Shown piece by piece: positions 14,726 to 23,484 of a stretch of DNA of 38,559 nucleotides. This DNA comes from Patescibacteria group bacterium (GTDB lineage: Bacteria; Patescibacteriota; Minisyncoccia; Phycocordibacterales; JANLHH01). The notes below the pieces were generated by a model. That model ran no database searches, was not told where the DNA came from, and saw only the letters and a program-made list of their open reading frames with translations. The stretch spans positions 1 to 38,559 of the forward strand of contig JANLHH010000054.1 of assembly GCA_024654605.1 (NCBI GenBank), read 5' to 3'. The position numbers and the translations under genes are program-made. How positions within the stretch are numbered: the first letter of the stretch is position 1; the number at the start of each line of letters is the position of its first letter.

Positions 14726-15718
14726 ATGCACCATTATTTGCCGAGCAAAAAATTACTACTCATGATACTCTCCGTCGTATTGGTGGGAGGGGGGGTGTTT
14801 TGGGTAGCGAGCATTGGAAAGAACAAGTCTCAAAATTCTTCGTTCGCTAGAGAATCAGTAAAGGTTACCGACCTTGCTCTGTCCTATACTGAACAAGATA
14901 TTGATGGGGATGGACTTAAAGATTGGGAAGAATCACTCTGGGGGACCGATGTGAAAAATCCCGATACTGATGGGGATGGAACGTCTGACGGCGATGAAGT
15001 GGCGGCAAAAAGGGATCCGAATATTGCGGGACCAGATGATGTGTATGTGGAACAAGATATTCAAACAAAAACAGAGGGTCAAGTAACGTCAACCGAAGAC
15101 TTGTCACAAACAGCGCTTTTGGCACGAGAGTATTTCGCAACCATTATAAACCTCAAAGAAAGCGGGAATTTCAACGCAGAGACAGTGTCTCAACTTTCAG
15201 AATCACTCGTTCAAAATTTCGCGGGAGAAAACAGTATCGGTGCAAAGCGGAGCAAATCGGACCTATTTCTTACGGAAGACAATAGCACCGAATCTCTCCG
15301 TACGTACGGCAACACAATGGGTACTATTGTAAAAAAATACGCGGGATACAATTTGCCGAACGAACTCGTGGTAGTAGCCGACGCGCTTGAGACGCAAGAC
15401 GAGAGTAAGTTAAAGAAACTTGATCGCAGTATAGAGGTCCACAAAGCTCTCATTGCGGAGTTTACTGCCGTTCGTGTTCCTTTGGATGCCGCAAATATTC
15501 ACCTCGCGCTCATCAACACCTATATTGCAACCGAACAATCAATTGAACAAATGAATACCATGTTTGCGGATCCTCTCGTGGGAATGCTCGGCATAAACTC
15601 CTATACCACACACACCGAATCGTTGGACAAAATATTTGCTGACTTAAGATCGTATTTCCCCTCCCGAGGCGTTTTCTTTGAAAAGAAAGAGTCGGGATAC
15701 GTATTCGCCGCAAGATAA
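14726..15718 (+). CDS. Membrane-anchored protein with calcium-binding DxDxDG repeats
   Basis: Residues 9-28 are an N-terminal membrane anchor (KLLLMILSVVLVGGGVFWVA region). At about 57-92 there are two thrombospondin-type-3/EF-hand-like calcium loops, DIDGDGLKDWEE and DTDGDGTSDGDE, separated by the usual SLWGTDVKNP linker. The following 230 residues are helical and extracytoplasmic, without a recognised domain. Such repeats are common in CPR surface proteins and give calcium-dependent rigidity. The gene is first in an operon, with only 5 nt before the next gene. A structural or adhesive role in the envelope is inferred. Confidence 0.78.
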   Translation: MHHYLPSKKLLLMILSVVLVGGGVFWVASIGKNKSQNSSFARESVKVTDLALSYTEQDIDGDGLKDWEESLWGTDVKNPDTDGDGTSDGDEVAAKRDPNIAGPDDVYVEQDIQTKTEGQVTSTEDLSQTALLAREYFATIINLKESGNFNAETVSQLSESLVQNFAGENSIGAKRSKSDLFLTEDNSTESLRTYGNTMGTIVKKYAGYNLPNELVVVADALETQDESKLKKLDRSIEVHKALIAEFTAVRVPLDAANIHLALINTYIATEQSIEQMNTMFADPLVGMLGINSYTTHTESLDKIFADLRSYFPSRGVFFEKKESGYVFAAR

Positions 15719-15723
15719 ACACT

Positions 15724-17259
15724 ATGCATTTTTTTAAACCACACAGTATTATAGCCATACTTCTCTTAGTTTCATTCCTCGGAGCTCCTCTTTTTTTCTT
15801 AAAACCTCCTCCCACGCATGCTGCCAGTTTTTGTGGAGTTAATATCAATATAGGTGGATCATCAAGCGGTATAGGGGGATCGGGAAATGATGAAGTTCCC
15901 GTGAAAGAGAAGGAACAGAGGAGTAAAGAATCCTTAGGGGATTGCCTCGTTAGCATAGCGGCAAAAATAGCGGCAAAAATACTCACCCAATCAATCCTTG
16001 ATTGGATAAATTCCGGTTTCAAAGGACAACCAACATTTGTGCAAGATCCGAAAAAGTTTCTTGGCGATGTCGCCAATGAAGTATCGGGAGCATTCATCGC
16101 CGAAGTCGGACTCTCCGCGCTCTGTACTCCGTTTAGGCCGCAAATACAAATCGCTTTATATGGTATCCAAACATACTACCAAAGATCACAATGTACTCTA
16201 GGAGATGTGGTTGACAATCTGCAATCATTTTACGACGACTTCAACGCCGGCGGATGGACAGCGTGGATTAGTACGGTTCAACAACCACAGAACAACCCCT
16301 ATGGAGCCTACTTTATAAGTCTTCAGGAGCAACAGTTGCGTATATTGGAAGCAAAACAAAATGCCCGCGATGACGCCAGTCAGTCGGGAGGATTTCTTAG
16401 TATCTATGAATGCAGCCGCATGGACCCTTTTTATGGCGATCCGGATTTTCCTAATTACGAAACTCCCTACCATGAGGGCGGCATAAAAGGTTGTGAAAGT
16501 GCATCAAAAACAACTCCCGGTAGAACTATTGCGGGGCAAGCAGACTTTGCTTTAAGTATTGGTGGTAGGCAACTCATTGAAGCAGATGAATTAAATGAGA
16601 TGATCGGCGTAATAGCTGATGCGTTTATCAGCCAACTTATTAAACAAGGATTAAGTAGCTTGAATGAACGTGATAATCCGGATCTTTTTGAAGATCCTTC
16701 TATCGCAATCAAAGCTCAGTTAGAAGCGGATCTAGCTGACGCCATTGCAGCTACGGAGGCATATCTTGCCGCACTCACGAGTGGGCGCGATACATTGGAA
16801 GAACTGATACTACTTGCCGACGACAGAATTGCATGTTGGACCGCTGTTGATGCTTACGGGGCTACTCAAGAACCACCGATTGAGCCTCAGTACACCGCTA
16901 CAATCGCAGAAATCCAGGCACGAAAAGTGGAACTCTTAACACTCCTTGAAGAGAGTCCGGCCACCCCCGAGGAGGTCGCCTATGCGACTGATTTATTGGA
17001 CGACTTGCAAAGCACGGACCCGGAGAAAGACCCTCCGAGCATTCGCAGATTGCTTGACTTGGGGGATATCATTACCGCTCTCACTGAATTTGGGAAATTG
17101 GCGGGAGGAATACCTTCGCAAGAAATGATAGACGCCGTGGCGGCACAATCGGGGAACTACGAGGGAGAACTTATTGCCGCAAACACGGATCTCTTGGAAT
17201 GCCAAGAGCTACCTGGAGGAACGCCGACCGCAACAAGCACTCCTCCAATCACGCCTTAA
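15724..17259 (+). CDS. Large secreted protein of the secretion locus, unknown function (511 aa)
   Basis: A clear signal peptide occupies residues 1-33 (IIAILLLVSFLGAPLFF, cleavage after THAA). The mature part begins with glycine/serine and cysteine-containing sequence. A helical segment follows (CLVSIAAKIAAKILTQSILDWINSGFKG), then a central region with several cysteines (CTPF, CTLGD, YECSRMD, KGCESA). It ends with a long helical, probably coiled-coil section and a threonine/proline-rich tail. No domain is recognised. The position before a TrbL/VirB6-like gene suggests a periplasmic or surface component of the apparatus, possibly in place of a VirB5-like factor. That role is inference from context. 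Confidence 0.75.
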   Translation: MHFFKPHSIIAILLLVSFLGAPLFFLKPPPTHAASFCGVNINIGGSSSGIGGSGNDEVPVKEKEQRSKESLGDCLVSIAAKIAAKILTQSILDWINSGFKGQPTFVQDPKKFLGDVANEVSGAFIAEVGLSALCTPFRPQIQIALYGIQTYYQRSQCTLGDVVDNLQSFYDDFNAGGWTAWISTVQQPQNNPYGAYFISLQEQQLRILEAKQNARDDASQSGGFLSIYECSRMDPFYGDPDFPNYETPYHEGGIKGCESASKTTPGRTIAGQADFALSIGGRQLIEADELNEMIGVIADAFISQLIKQGLSSLNERDNPDLFEDPSIAIKAQLEADLADAIAATEAYLAALTSGRDTLEELILLADDRIACWTAVDAYGATQEPPIEPQYTATIAEIQARKVELLTLLEESPATPEEVAYATDLLDDLQSTDPEKDPPSIRRLLDLGDIITALTEFGKLAGGIPSQEMIDAVAAQSGNYEGELIAANTDLLECQELPGGTPTATSTPPITP

Positions 17260-17273
17260 AGATTTCCGGTTTT

Positions 17274-17305
17274 ACACAGCATGACGCACACGCGTCATGC
17301 TGTGT
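17274..17305 (+). terminator. Probable terminator after the secreted protein gene
   Basis: Perfect 14-bp stem ACACAGCATGACGC (17274-17287) / GCGTCATGCTGTGT (17292-17305) with a 4-nt loop. The T-rich sequence after it is interrupted (ATTTGTTTAACTTTTG), so termination may be partial. Confidence 0.65.
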
Positions 17306-17394
17306 ATTTGTTTAACTTTTGTTTATCTTCAGCGTATTTCCTGGCCTCGTAATCCGATATAAGTTCGTGTTACTTATCCTTGTGAGTTAATACC

Positions 17395-17439
17395 TTTTAT
17401 TCAAAACACATTCTGTTATAATTAAAGTGGTTCACCACT
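17395..17439 (+). promoter_or_regulatory. Promoter and operator-like palindrome before the TrbL/VirB6-like gene
   Basis: TTTTAT (17395-17400), a 16-bp spacer and TATAAT (17417-17422), predicting a start near 17429. A perfect palindrome AGTGGT-TC-ACCACT (17426-17439) sits on that start site. An alternative hairpin GTTCA/TGAAC (17430-17434 with 17442-17446) excludes the first. The remainder of the 204-nt gap shows nothing else. Confidence 0.5.
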
Positions 17440-17463
17440 ATTGAACGTCTAATATCATTCATT

Positions 17464-19542
17464 GTGCGAAGGCGTGAAGCGCAAAAAAACATATATGCAA
17501 AAAAAGTAAGCTCTCTTGCTCCTTTTGTCGCTGGACTTCTCATCAGTATCGCTCTTCTCTCGCCGATATCTTTCAGTATTAAACCTTCTCAAGAGAGCGC
17601 GGCCATCGTTGCAATCTCACTCCAGAGCGCTTTGGCTCAAGAGGATGATGACGAAGTTGCTCCGGTTGACGAAAGTAGGGAAATTTCATCAAACCCTTTC
17701 TATGAGGGTTTCTGTTCTTTGAATTCTCCCTCTACATGGTTTCAAGGATGTATCGCGGCGGGATTCTATGAGATCATCTATACCCCATCGGCGCTTCTTC
17801 TTGCGGGAGGAGGATGGCTATTTGATGTCATGTTGGCATTTTCATTAAGCAGTACGGTACTTGATGCGGACTTTGCGCGAAACGGGTGGGCAATCACGCG
17901 AGATCTTGCAAATATGCTTTTTATTTTTATCCTTTTAGCAATCGCTATCGCCACAATACTCCAAATTTCCAGTTATGGCGCAAAGAGTCTGCTTGCGCGG
18001 CTTGTCATTGTGGCACTTCTCCTGAACTTTAGTTTGTTCATTACGAGAGTCGTAGTGGATGTTTCCAATGTTACCGCGCGATTATTCTACGACAGTATTT
18101 CATCGGCAAACACAACCGCAAACGTCGCAAGCGGAGCAAACGCTTTGACTGCTTCGAGCTATCTCAAAGCCGGTTTTGACGTTCCCCCGAAAGATATCTC
18201 AGCGGGACTTGTGGGGGCATTTAATCCCCAGCAGTTGCTCGGCATAGAGAGTTTCAGCACATGGGTCAAAAGCGGCAAAGGTTTAGGTGAATTGTTTTTT
18301 ATCTATCTTTTTGCAACAACCCTTAATATCATGACGGCATGGATCTTTGTTTCTATCGCCCTACTTTTTATTACCCGTGTTGCGGTAATCTGGTTTTTGA
18401 TGGCTGTCGCACCCCTTGCGTTCATCGCAACAATCCTTCCTAACACAAAATCATTGGCAAGCAAATGGTGGGGCGAATTATTCAGTAAATCGTTCTCTAT
18501 TGCGGTTTTTCTTTTCTTTCTGTGGATCATCGCGGCGCTTACCAGCAGCAGCTTCCTTAAAAATACTTTTAATACCAGCGTTTCTGCCGATGGCGGTCTT
18601 CTGCAGTTTGTTGTTATTGTCGGGCTTCAGTTTGGAGTTTTAATTGTTATGCTTATGATGGCAAAGAAGGTTACGATGAGTATGGCGGGTTCCATCGGCG
18701 GCGTATCGCTTAATATCGGCAACAAACTGGCTGGTGGCGCCTTGGGATTGTTGGCTGGCGGTGTAGGCGGGCGATTGGCGCGAGGAGTCATCGGAAGAGG
18801 CGGCGCCATGATGGCCGGCAGTGAGGGGCTTCGCAACGCGGAGCAGAAGGGTGGGGCAACCGGGTGGGCCGCCCGACGAATGCTCCTTGCGGGCGATGCG
18901 GTCAGCAAGAAAAGTTTTGACATACGCAATGTACCGGCTGTACAAAAAGCCATGGGGTCTATCGACGCAGGCTTAGGGAAAGGTGGTGGTAAAGGAGGTT
19001 ACGAGGCAATACTCAAGGCTCAGGTGAAAAAGAAAGAAGGTATTGGTAAATTCCTCGGTGGCGCGCGTGAGACACGCGACGAGAGCGCGCAAACACAAGC
19101 GGCACAGGGACGATTAGGGGCCGCTACGCTCGCATTGTCTGAAGCGAAAGCGAGAGAGACAGCTGCGAGAAGTGAGAAAGAAATTGCATCCGCTAGAAAC
19201 TTGGTTGCTCTTGCGGAAAGCAGAGTAAAAGAGGAACAAGAGACCATAAACTCAATAAAAAAAGGTGTAGATCAAAGATCTTTGGATAGAAAAACGGGAT
19301 ACATAAATAGACTGCAAACCAAAGGAGACAGTGTCTTAAGTACTCTTAAGAGAAGTGTGGGCCGCGCACCGGCACAGAAAGACAGACAAGCCGCACTGGC
19401 GTTAAGAAAAGGGAAGAAAACAGTAAAACAACTCGTGGACGAGGCGTTAGAAACATCAGGAGAAACTAAAAAAGAAAAACCGAAAGAGGAAGAGGGTGGA
19501 CAAAAAGGGTCGGGGGAAATAAAAAACAGATTTACCACGTAG
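17464..19542 (+). CDS. TrbL/VirB6-like polytopic membrane protein
   Basis: Probably the inner-membrane channel component of a type IV secretion-like apparatus. After an N-terminal hydrophobic signal (18-35, with an ALAQ site near 59) there are about six more membrane segments: 104-128, 150-166, 176-199, 273-300 continuing to about 325, 343-360 and 378-400. A glycine-rich stretch (410-470) and a charged coiled-coil tail (about 545-600, many A/E/K/R) follow, probably cytoplasmic. This matches the TrbL/VirB6 architecture, though identity by eye is moderate. The start is GTG at 17464. It is followed by genes for a soluble partner and PrgI. Confidence 0.8.
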   Translation: MRRREAQKNIYAKKVSSLAPFVAGLLISIALLSPISFSIKPSQESAAIVAISLQSALAQEDDDEVAPVDESREISSNPFYEGFCSLNSPSTWFQGCIAAGFYEIIYTPSALLLAGGGWLFDVMLAFSLSSTVLDADFARNGWAITRDLANMLFIFILLAIAIATILQISSYGAKSLLARLVIVALLLNFSLFITRVVVDVSNVTARLFYDSISSANTTANVASGANALTASSYLKAGFDVPPKDISAGLVGAFNPQQLLGIESFSTWVKSGKGLGELFFIYLFATTLNIMTAWIFVSIALLFITRVAVIWFLMAVAPLAFIATILPNTKSLASKWWGELFSKSFSIAVFLFFLWIIAALTSSSFLKNTFNTSVSADGGLLQFVVIVGLQFGVLIVMLMMAKKVTMSMAGSIGGVSLNIGNKLAGGALGLLAGGVGGRLARGVIGRGGAMMAGSEGLRNAEQKGGATGWAARRMLLAGDAVSKKSFDIRNVPAVQKAMGSIDAGLGKGGGKGGYEAILKAQVKKKEGIGKFLGGARETRDESAQTQAAQGRLGAATLALSEAKARETAARSEKEIASARNLVALAESRVKEEQETINSIKKGVDQRSLDRKTGYINRLQTKGDSVLSTLKRSVGRAPAQKDRQAALALRKGKKTVKQLVDEALETSGETKKEKPKEEEGGQKGSGEIKNRFTT

Positions 19543-19584
19543 TGAGAGGGTCGAAATATGTTTTAAGTAACAAAAACTACTACT

Positions 19585-20379
19585 ATGGAAAATGACAAAG
19601 AACAACTTCTTGAACAATTCAAAAAACTACCTAAGGATCTTCAAGACGCCATAACGTCTAATGATATTGACGTTGCCATGCAGGAGATATCCAAAAAAAG
19701 TCACCTGCATATTGACCAGGCGGGAGAACTTGCCGATGAGGTAGGACTCGTACTGCTTGGCGTGGTGCATCCGGACGACTTCTTGGAAGATGTGGTGTTC
19801 AGGCTCAAGATTGACAAAAAAGCGGCTGGGGAAATCGTTGCTGATGTCAACGAGCATGTCTTTAAAAAAGTACGGGAATCTCTCATGAAAGTGCATCGCA
19901 TAGATAGTATGGTGCCGGGCGGCTTTAATGATTGGAGCGGGGCGGAGGTAGTGGCATCCGGAGACACAAAAGAGATACTCCCAAGCAAAGAAGAAATGCT
20001 CAAAGAGATTGAACAGGAAGTGGATGCGCCAACACCAAGTCCTCTGCGTGAAGAAAAAACAGATACCGCTCTCGGGGCTGTCGTGACACCACTCCCAGTA
20101 AATCATACGGGGAAGCTAAAAGAGAACGCTTTAGAACCAATGGATGCCACGCCGACAGTAAGCCCATTGGACGAGCAGAAAAAGAAAGTAGAAATGGGTG
20201 AAGGAGCAGCCTTAGATCCTTCATTTAACGAGGCTCGAAGCTTGGAAAAAGATGTTGTCAAACAAAAACTGGAAAAATCTTTCTCCATACCGCGAGCAGA
20301 AACTGAACATAAAGACACATCGCAAACACGTGCCGGAACTTATAAAGAAACAGACCCATATCGTGAGCCGTTAGAATAA
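19585..20379 (+). CDS. Soluble protein of the secretion locus, unknown function (264 aa)
   Basis: No signal peptide or membrane segment is seen. Residues 1 to about 110 look like a compact helical domain (LLEQFKKLPKDLQDAITSND, HIDQAGELADEVGLVLLG, KKAAGEIVADVNEHVFKKVRESL). The remainder is acidic, proline-rich and probably disordered. No enzymatic motif is found. It lies between the TrbL/VirB6-like gene and PrgI, 8 nt before PrgI, so it is probably a cytoplasmic partner of the membrane complex. This is inferred from position only. Confidence 0.72.
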   Translation: MENDKEQLLEQFKKLPKDLQDAITSNDIDVAMQEISKKSHLHIDQAGELADEVGLVLLGVVHPDDFLEDVVFRLKIDKKAAGEIVADVNEHVFKKVRESLMKVHRIDSMVPGGFNDWSGAEVVASGDTKEILPSKEEMLKEIEQEVDAPTPSPLREEKTDTALGAVVTPLPVNHTGKLKENALEPMDATPTVSPLDEQKKKVEMGEGAALDPSFNEARSLEKDVVKQKLEKSFSIPRAETEHKDTSQTRAGTYKETDPYREPLE

Positions 20380-20387
20380 TACAAACT

Positions 20388-20795
20388 ATGCAATTTCAAG
20401 TTCCACAATTTATTGAGGTTGAGGATAGGATATTCGGACCGCTGACATTCAAGCAGTTCATTTATCTGGTGGGCGGAGCGGGAATTTGCTTCGTTCTTTA
20501 CATCATATTGCCATTCTTCTTTGCCGTTCTGCTCATCATTCCTTTTGCGGGTTTTTCGTTGGCGCTTGCTTTCTATAAAATCAACAACAGGCCCTTTATC
20601 TCTGTTGTTGAATCCGCCCTCAACTATACACTCAAAGGCAAACTCTATGTATGGAAAAAAGTGGCCGCCAAACCATCAGCGCAAAAAAAGGGGGTGGCTA
20701 AGGGAGTACCGCAAAGCCTGGAGCTACCCAAGCTCTCGGACAGTAAACTCAAAGAACTGTCATGGTCCCTTGATGTTCACCAGAATGTTCAGTAG
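20388..20795 (+). CDS. prgI: PrgI-family membrane protein (VirB3-like position)
   Basis: The N-terminal QFQVPQFIEVEDRIFGPLTFKQFIYLVGG is the characteristic opening of PrgI proteins. Two closely spaced membrane helices span about residues 23-65, and LNYTLKGKLYVWKK follows. In conjugative and CPR type IV systems PrgI precedes the VirB4 ATPase and is thought to take the VirB3 role. Its 135-residue length is normal, with a lysine-rich cytoplasmic tail. The next gene has its own promoter after 96 nt. Confidence 0.9.
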   Translation: MQFQVPQFIEVEDRIFGPLTFKQFIYLVGGAGICFVLYIILPFFFAVLLIIPFAGFSLALAFYKINNRPFISVVESALNYTLKGKLYVWKKVAAKPSAQKKGVAKGVPQSLELPKLSDSKLKELSWSLDVHQNVQ

Positions 20796-20844
20796 AACAC
20801 TTTAAGACACAGGGAGGTAATAAACATACGAGGGAGGGAGGGTA

Positions 20845-20882
20845 TGCTATAATTAATACGTTCGTAAGAAATTCGTAATTCG
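20845..20882 (+). promoter_or_regulatory. Extended -10 promoter and direct repeats before the VirB4 genes
   Basis: TGCTATAAT (20845-20853) with no clear -35. TTCGTAA occurs twice 11 bp apart (20861 and 20872), followed by TTCG (20879), right after the predicted start near 20860. The leader has no Shine-Dalgarno sequence before the ATG at 20892. Confidence 0.5.
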
Positions 20883-20891
20883 TTTTATTGT

Positions 20892-21530
20892 ATGGCGGCA
20901 AGCACAAAATCAGCACAAGACTTCGTTCCCATCAAAGAAGTGCGCAACGGAGTAATTATCCTCAAGGACGGGTCTATGCGAATCATCCTCATGGCGTCTT
21001 CTTTGAATCTTGCGCTTAAATCAAGTGACGAGCAGATGGCCATCACTCTGCAATTTCAAAGTTTTTTAAATTCACTTGATTTTTCCATTCAGATATTCAT
21101 CCAATCGCGCCGATACGATATCAGGCCATATATCGCATTGCTTGAGGATCGGGAACACAATCAGCTCAACGACCTCCTTAAAATACAAACGCGAGAATAC
21201 ATAAATTTCATCAAGAGCTTTACGGAAGCGACCAACATCATGACAAAAAACTTTTTTATTGTGGTTCCGTATACTCCATCCGGGATCGGTTCGCCACAAG
21301 GAGGAATTGGTGGTTTTTTACCGGGAGCAAAAGGCAAGAGGAGTAGTGCGCAAAAACTTGAGGATTTTGAAACTCACCACTCCCAGTTGAAACAAAGATC
21401 CTATGTTGTACAACAAGGGCTTAATAGGACAGGGGTTCGCGTGGTGCAACTCGGCACCGAGGAAGATATTGAACTCTTTTACAGGATGTTTAATCCGGGA
21501 GAGCTTGAGAAACCAATCCAGCTCTCGTAA
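20892..21530 (+). CDS. VirB4/TraC N-terminal-type domain encoded as a separate gene
   Basis: A soluble 212-residue protein: STKSAQDFVPIKEVRNGVIILKDG, then IILMASSLNLALKSSDEQMAI, a Q-F rich segment IQIFIQSRRYDIRPYIALLEDRE, ITxNFFIVVPY-like NFFIVVPYTP, and GVRVVQLGTEEDIELFYRMFNPGE at the end. These are the usual features of the N-terminal domain of VirB4/TraC ATPases (the alpha/beta domain before the nucleotide-binding core). The gene precedes the ATPase gene by 22 nt. A split arrangement is inferred, because the downstream ATPase has its own shorter N-terminal region. No Walker motif occurs here. Confidence 0.8.
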   Translation: MAASTKSAQDFVPIKEVRNGVIILKDGSMRIILMASSLNLALKSSDEQMAITLQFQSFLNSLDFSIQIFIQSRRYDIRPYIALLEDREHNQLNDLLKIQTREYINFIKSFTEATNIMTKNFFIVVPYTPSGIGSPQGGIGGFLPGAKGKRSSAQKLEDFETHHSQLKQRSYVVQQGLNRTGVRVVQLGTEEDIELFYRMFNPGELEKPIQLS

Positions 21531-21552
21531 TACATAACTTTTAATCAGAAAT

Positions 21553-23385
21553 ATGTCCTTCATAGACACTCTATTCGGAAAAAATAAAAAAGAACAGGAG
21601 GTAACTCCTATTCTCCCTCAAGAGATCTATGAGTCTGCGGTGTTGGAGCTCAAGGATGTCATCGCACCTTCCGCGCTCAAGATCACTCCCCGGGAGTTTA
21701 ACTTGGGAGACAAAATGGCACGCACCTTTTTTGTCATTTCATATCCGCGCTTCCTTTCCGATAGTTGGTTTTCTCCCATTATCAATCTTGATCGCGTATT
21801 TGATGTTTCCATATTCATCCATCCGGTAGATACGGCGCGTGTACTCAGGCAATTTCAGACAAAAGTAGCCGAAGTCCAAAGCCAGATATCCATGCGGGAA
21901 GAAAAAGGGCTGGTACGCGACCCGATGCTAGACACCGCTTATAGCGACTTAGAGGACCTCCGCAACAAGCTCCAACAAGCCCAGGAGCGACTCTTTGATG
22001 TAGGGCTCTATATCACCATCTATGCGGATGATCTCACTGAACTTGATCGGACAGAGTCGGAAATAAAATCCATTCTGGAGGCGAAACTCGTGTATTTGAA
22101 ACCGGCGCTTTTCCAGCAAGAAGAAGGCTATAAGAGCGTCATTCCTATCGGGACTGATCTCTTGAACGTGCACTCAAAATTAAATTCATCTCCTCTTTCC
22201 AGTCTTTTTCCATTCGTCTCGTTTGACCTCACTTCAGACAAGGGGATCCTCTATGGCATCAACCGGCACAATTCAAGCTTGGTGCTCTTTGATAGGTTTA
22301 GCCTTGAAAACTATAATTCGGTTATTTTCGCGAAGGCAGGTTCAGGAAAATCCTTTTCAACAAAATTGGAGATCTTGCGAACACTCATGTTTGATACCGA
22401 CGTAATTGTCATTGATCCCGAGCGGGAATATGAGTATCTGGCGGAAGCGACAGGGGGGCGCTACTTCAACATCTCCCTCACCTCAAAGCATCACATCAAT
22501 CCGTTCGACCTTCCTGTTCCGCGCGAAGACGAGTCTCCTGCTGATGTGCTGCGTTCAAACATCATCACGTTGGTTGGTTTGTTTAGGATCATGCTTGGAG
22601 GACTCTCTCCGGAAGAAGACTCCATTATGGATAGAGCTATTGCCGAGACCTACGCACTGAAAGATATTACTCCGGAATCTGATTTTGCGAGCATCGCGCC
22701 GCCCCTTATGTCTGATTTTGAACTGGTGCTCGCCGGCATGGAAGGAGGGGAGTCGCTCTTACAGAGACTTTCCAAATACACCAAAGGCACGTGGTCAGGA
22801 TTCATCAATAATCCCACCAATGTGGATATCAATAAAAAATTCGTAGTCTTTTCGGTACGAGACATGGAAGACGAGTTGAAGCCCGCCGCGATGTATATCG
22901 TCATGCACTTTATCTGGAACTCGGTGAGAAAGAACTTGAAAAAACGCCTCTTGGTGATTGATGAGGCGTGGTGGATGATGAAGTCGGAGGACACGGCGTC
23001 ATTCTTGTTCGGTCTTGCTAAGCGTGGAAGAAAATATTACTTGGGGCTCGCAACGATCACTCAAGATGTAGGCGATTTTCTCAAGTCTCCTTACGGACTC
23101 CCTATCATCACCAACTCCTCAATTCAGATTCTTTTAAAACAGTCACCCACATCCATTGATCTGGTACAGCAGACATTCAACCTCACTGATGAAGAGAAGT
23201 TTCTGCTTCTTGAATCTGATGTCGGGGAAGGAATCTTCTTTGCCGGTCTCAAGCATGTGGCTATTAAGATACTGGCATCTTATACCGAAGAGCAGATCAT
23301 CACCTCTGACCCGTCTCAAGTATTGATGATCAAAAAAGCAAAGCAGGATCTCAAGGACGCACGAGGAGCCGAGTCTGATACATAA
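21553..23385 (+). CDS. virB4: VirB4-family type IV secretion ATPase
   Basis: A hexameric ATPase that powers type IV secretion or pilus assembly at the inner membrane. Walker A is AKAGSGKS (about 260-267), VIVIDPEREYEYLA follows near 285, and Walker B is LLVIDEAWW (about 466-474). TITQDVGDFL at about 501-510 and the late SPTSIDLVQQTFNLTDEEKFLLL complete the VirB4/TraC signature. A coiled-coil stretch with RNKLQQAQERL sits near residue 137. Its 610 residues plus the preceding 212-residue protein approximate one full VirB4 (about 800), supporting a gene split. No VirD4 coupling ATPase is in the window. Confidence 0.95.
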   Translation: MSFIDTLFGKNKKEQEVTPILPQEIYESAVLELKDVIAPSALKITPREFNLGDKMARTFFVISYPRFLSDSWFSPIINLDRVFDVSIFIHPVDTARVLRQFQTKVAEVQSQISMREEKGLVRDPMLDTAYSDLEDLRNKLQQAQERLFDVGLYITIYADDLTELDRTESEIKSILEAKLVYLKPALFQQEEGYKSVIPIGTDLLNVHSKLNSSPLSSLFPFVSFDLTSDKGILYGINRHNSSLVLFDRFSLENYNSVIFAKAGSGKSFSTKLEILRTLMFDTDVIVIDPEREYEYLAEATGGRYFNISLTSKHHINPFDLPVPREDESPADVLRSNIITLVGLFRIMLGGLSPEEDSIMDRAIAETYALKDITPESDFASIAPPLMSDFELVLAGMEGGESLLQRLSKYTKGTWSGFINNPTNVDINKKFVVFSVRDMEDELKPAAMYIVMHFIWNSVRKNLKKRLLVIDEAWWMMKSEDTASFLFGLAKRGRKYYLGLATITQDVGDFLKSPYGLPIITNSSIQILLKQSPTSIDLVQQTFNLTDEEKFLLLESDVGEGIFFAGLKHVAIKILASYTEEQIITSDPSQVLMIKKAKQDLKDARGAESDT

Positions 23386-23428
23386 AAGAGGTTACTTGTA
23401 CGGGGTAGATAAGAACTACTGTTTTAGA

Positions 23429-23434
23429 TATAAT
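23429..23434 (+). promoter_or_regulatory. Possible internal -10 box
   Basis: A perfect TATAAT in the 99-nt gap after virB4, with a weak -35. It could start a separate transcript for the secreted protein and pilin genes. Confidence 0.35.
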
Positions 23435-23484
23435 GAAATTAATCTTTGTTCATCAAACAAAACTCCGAGGGACGTATTAAGACC

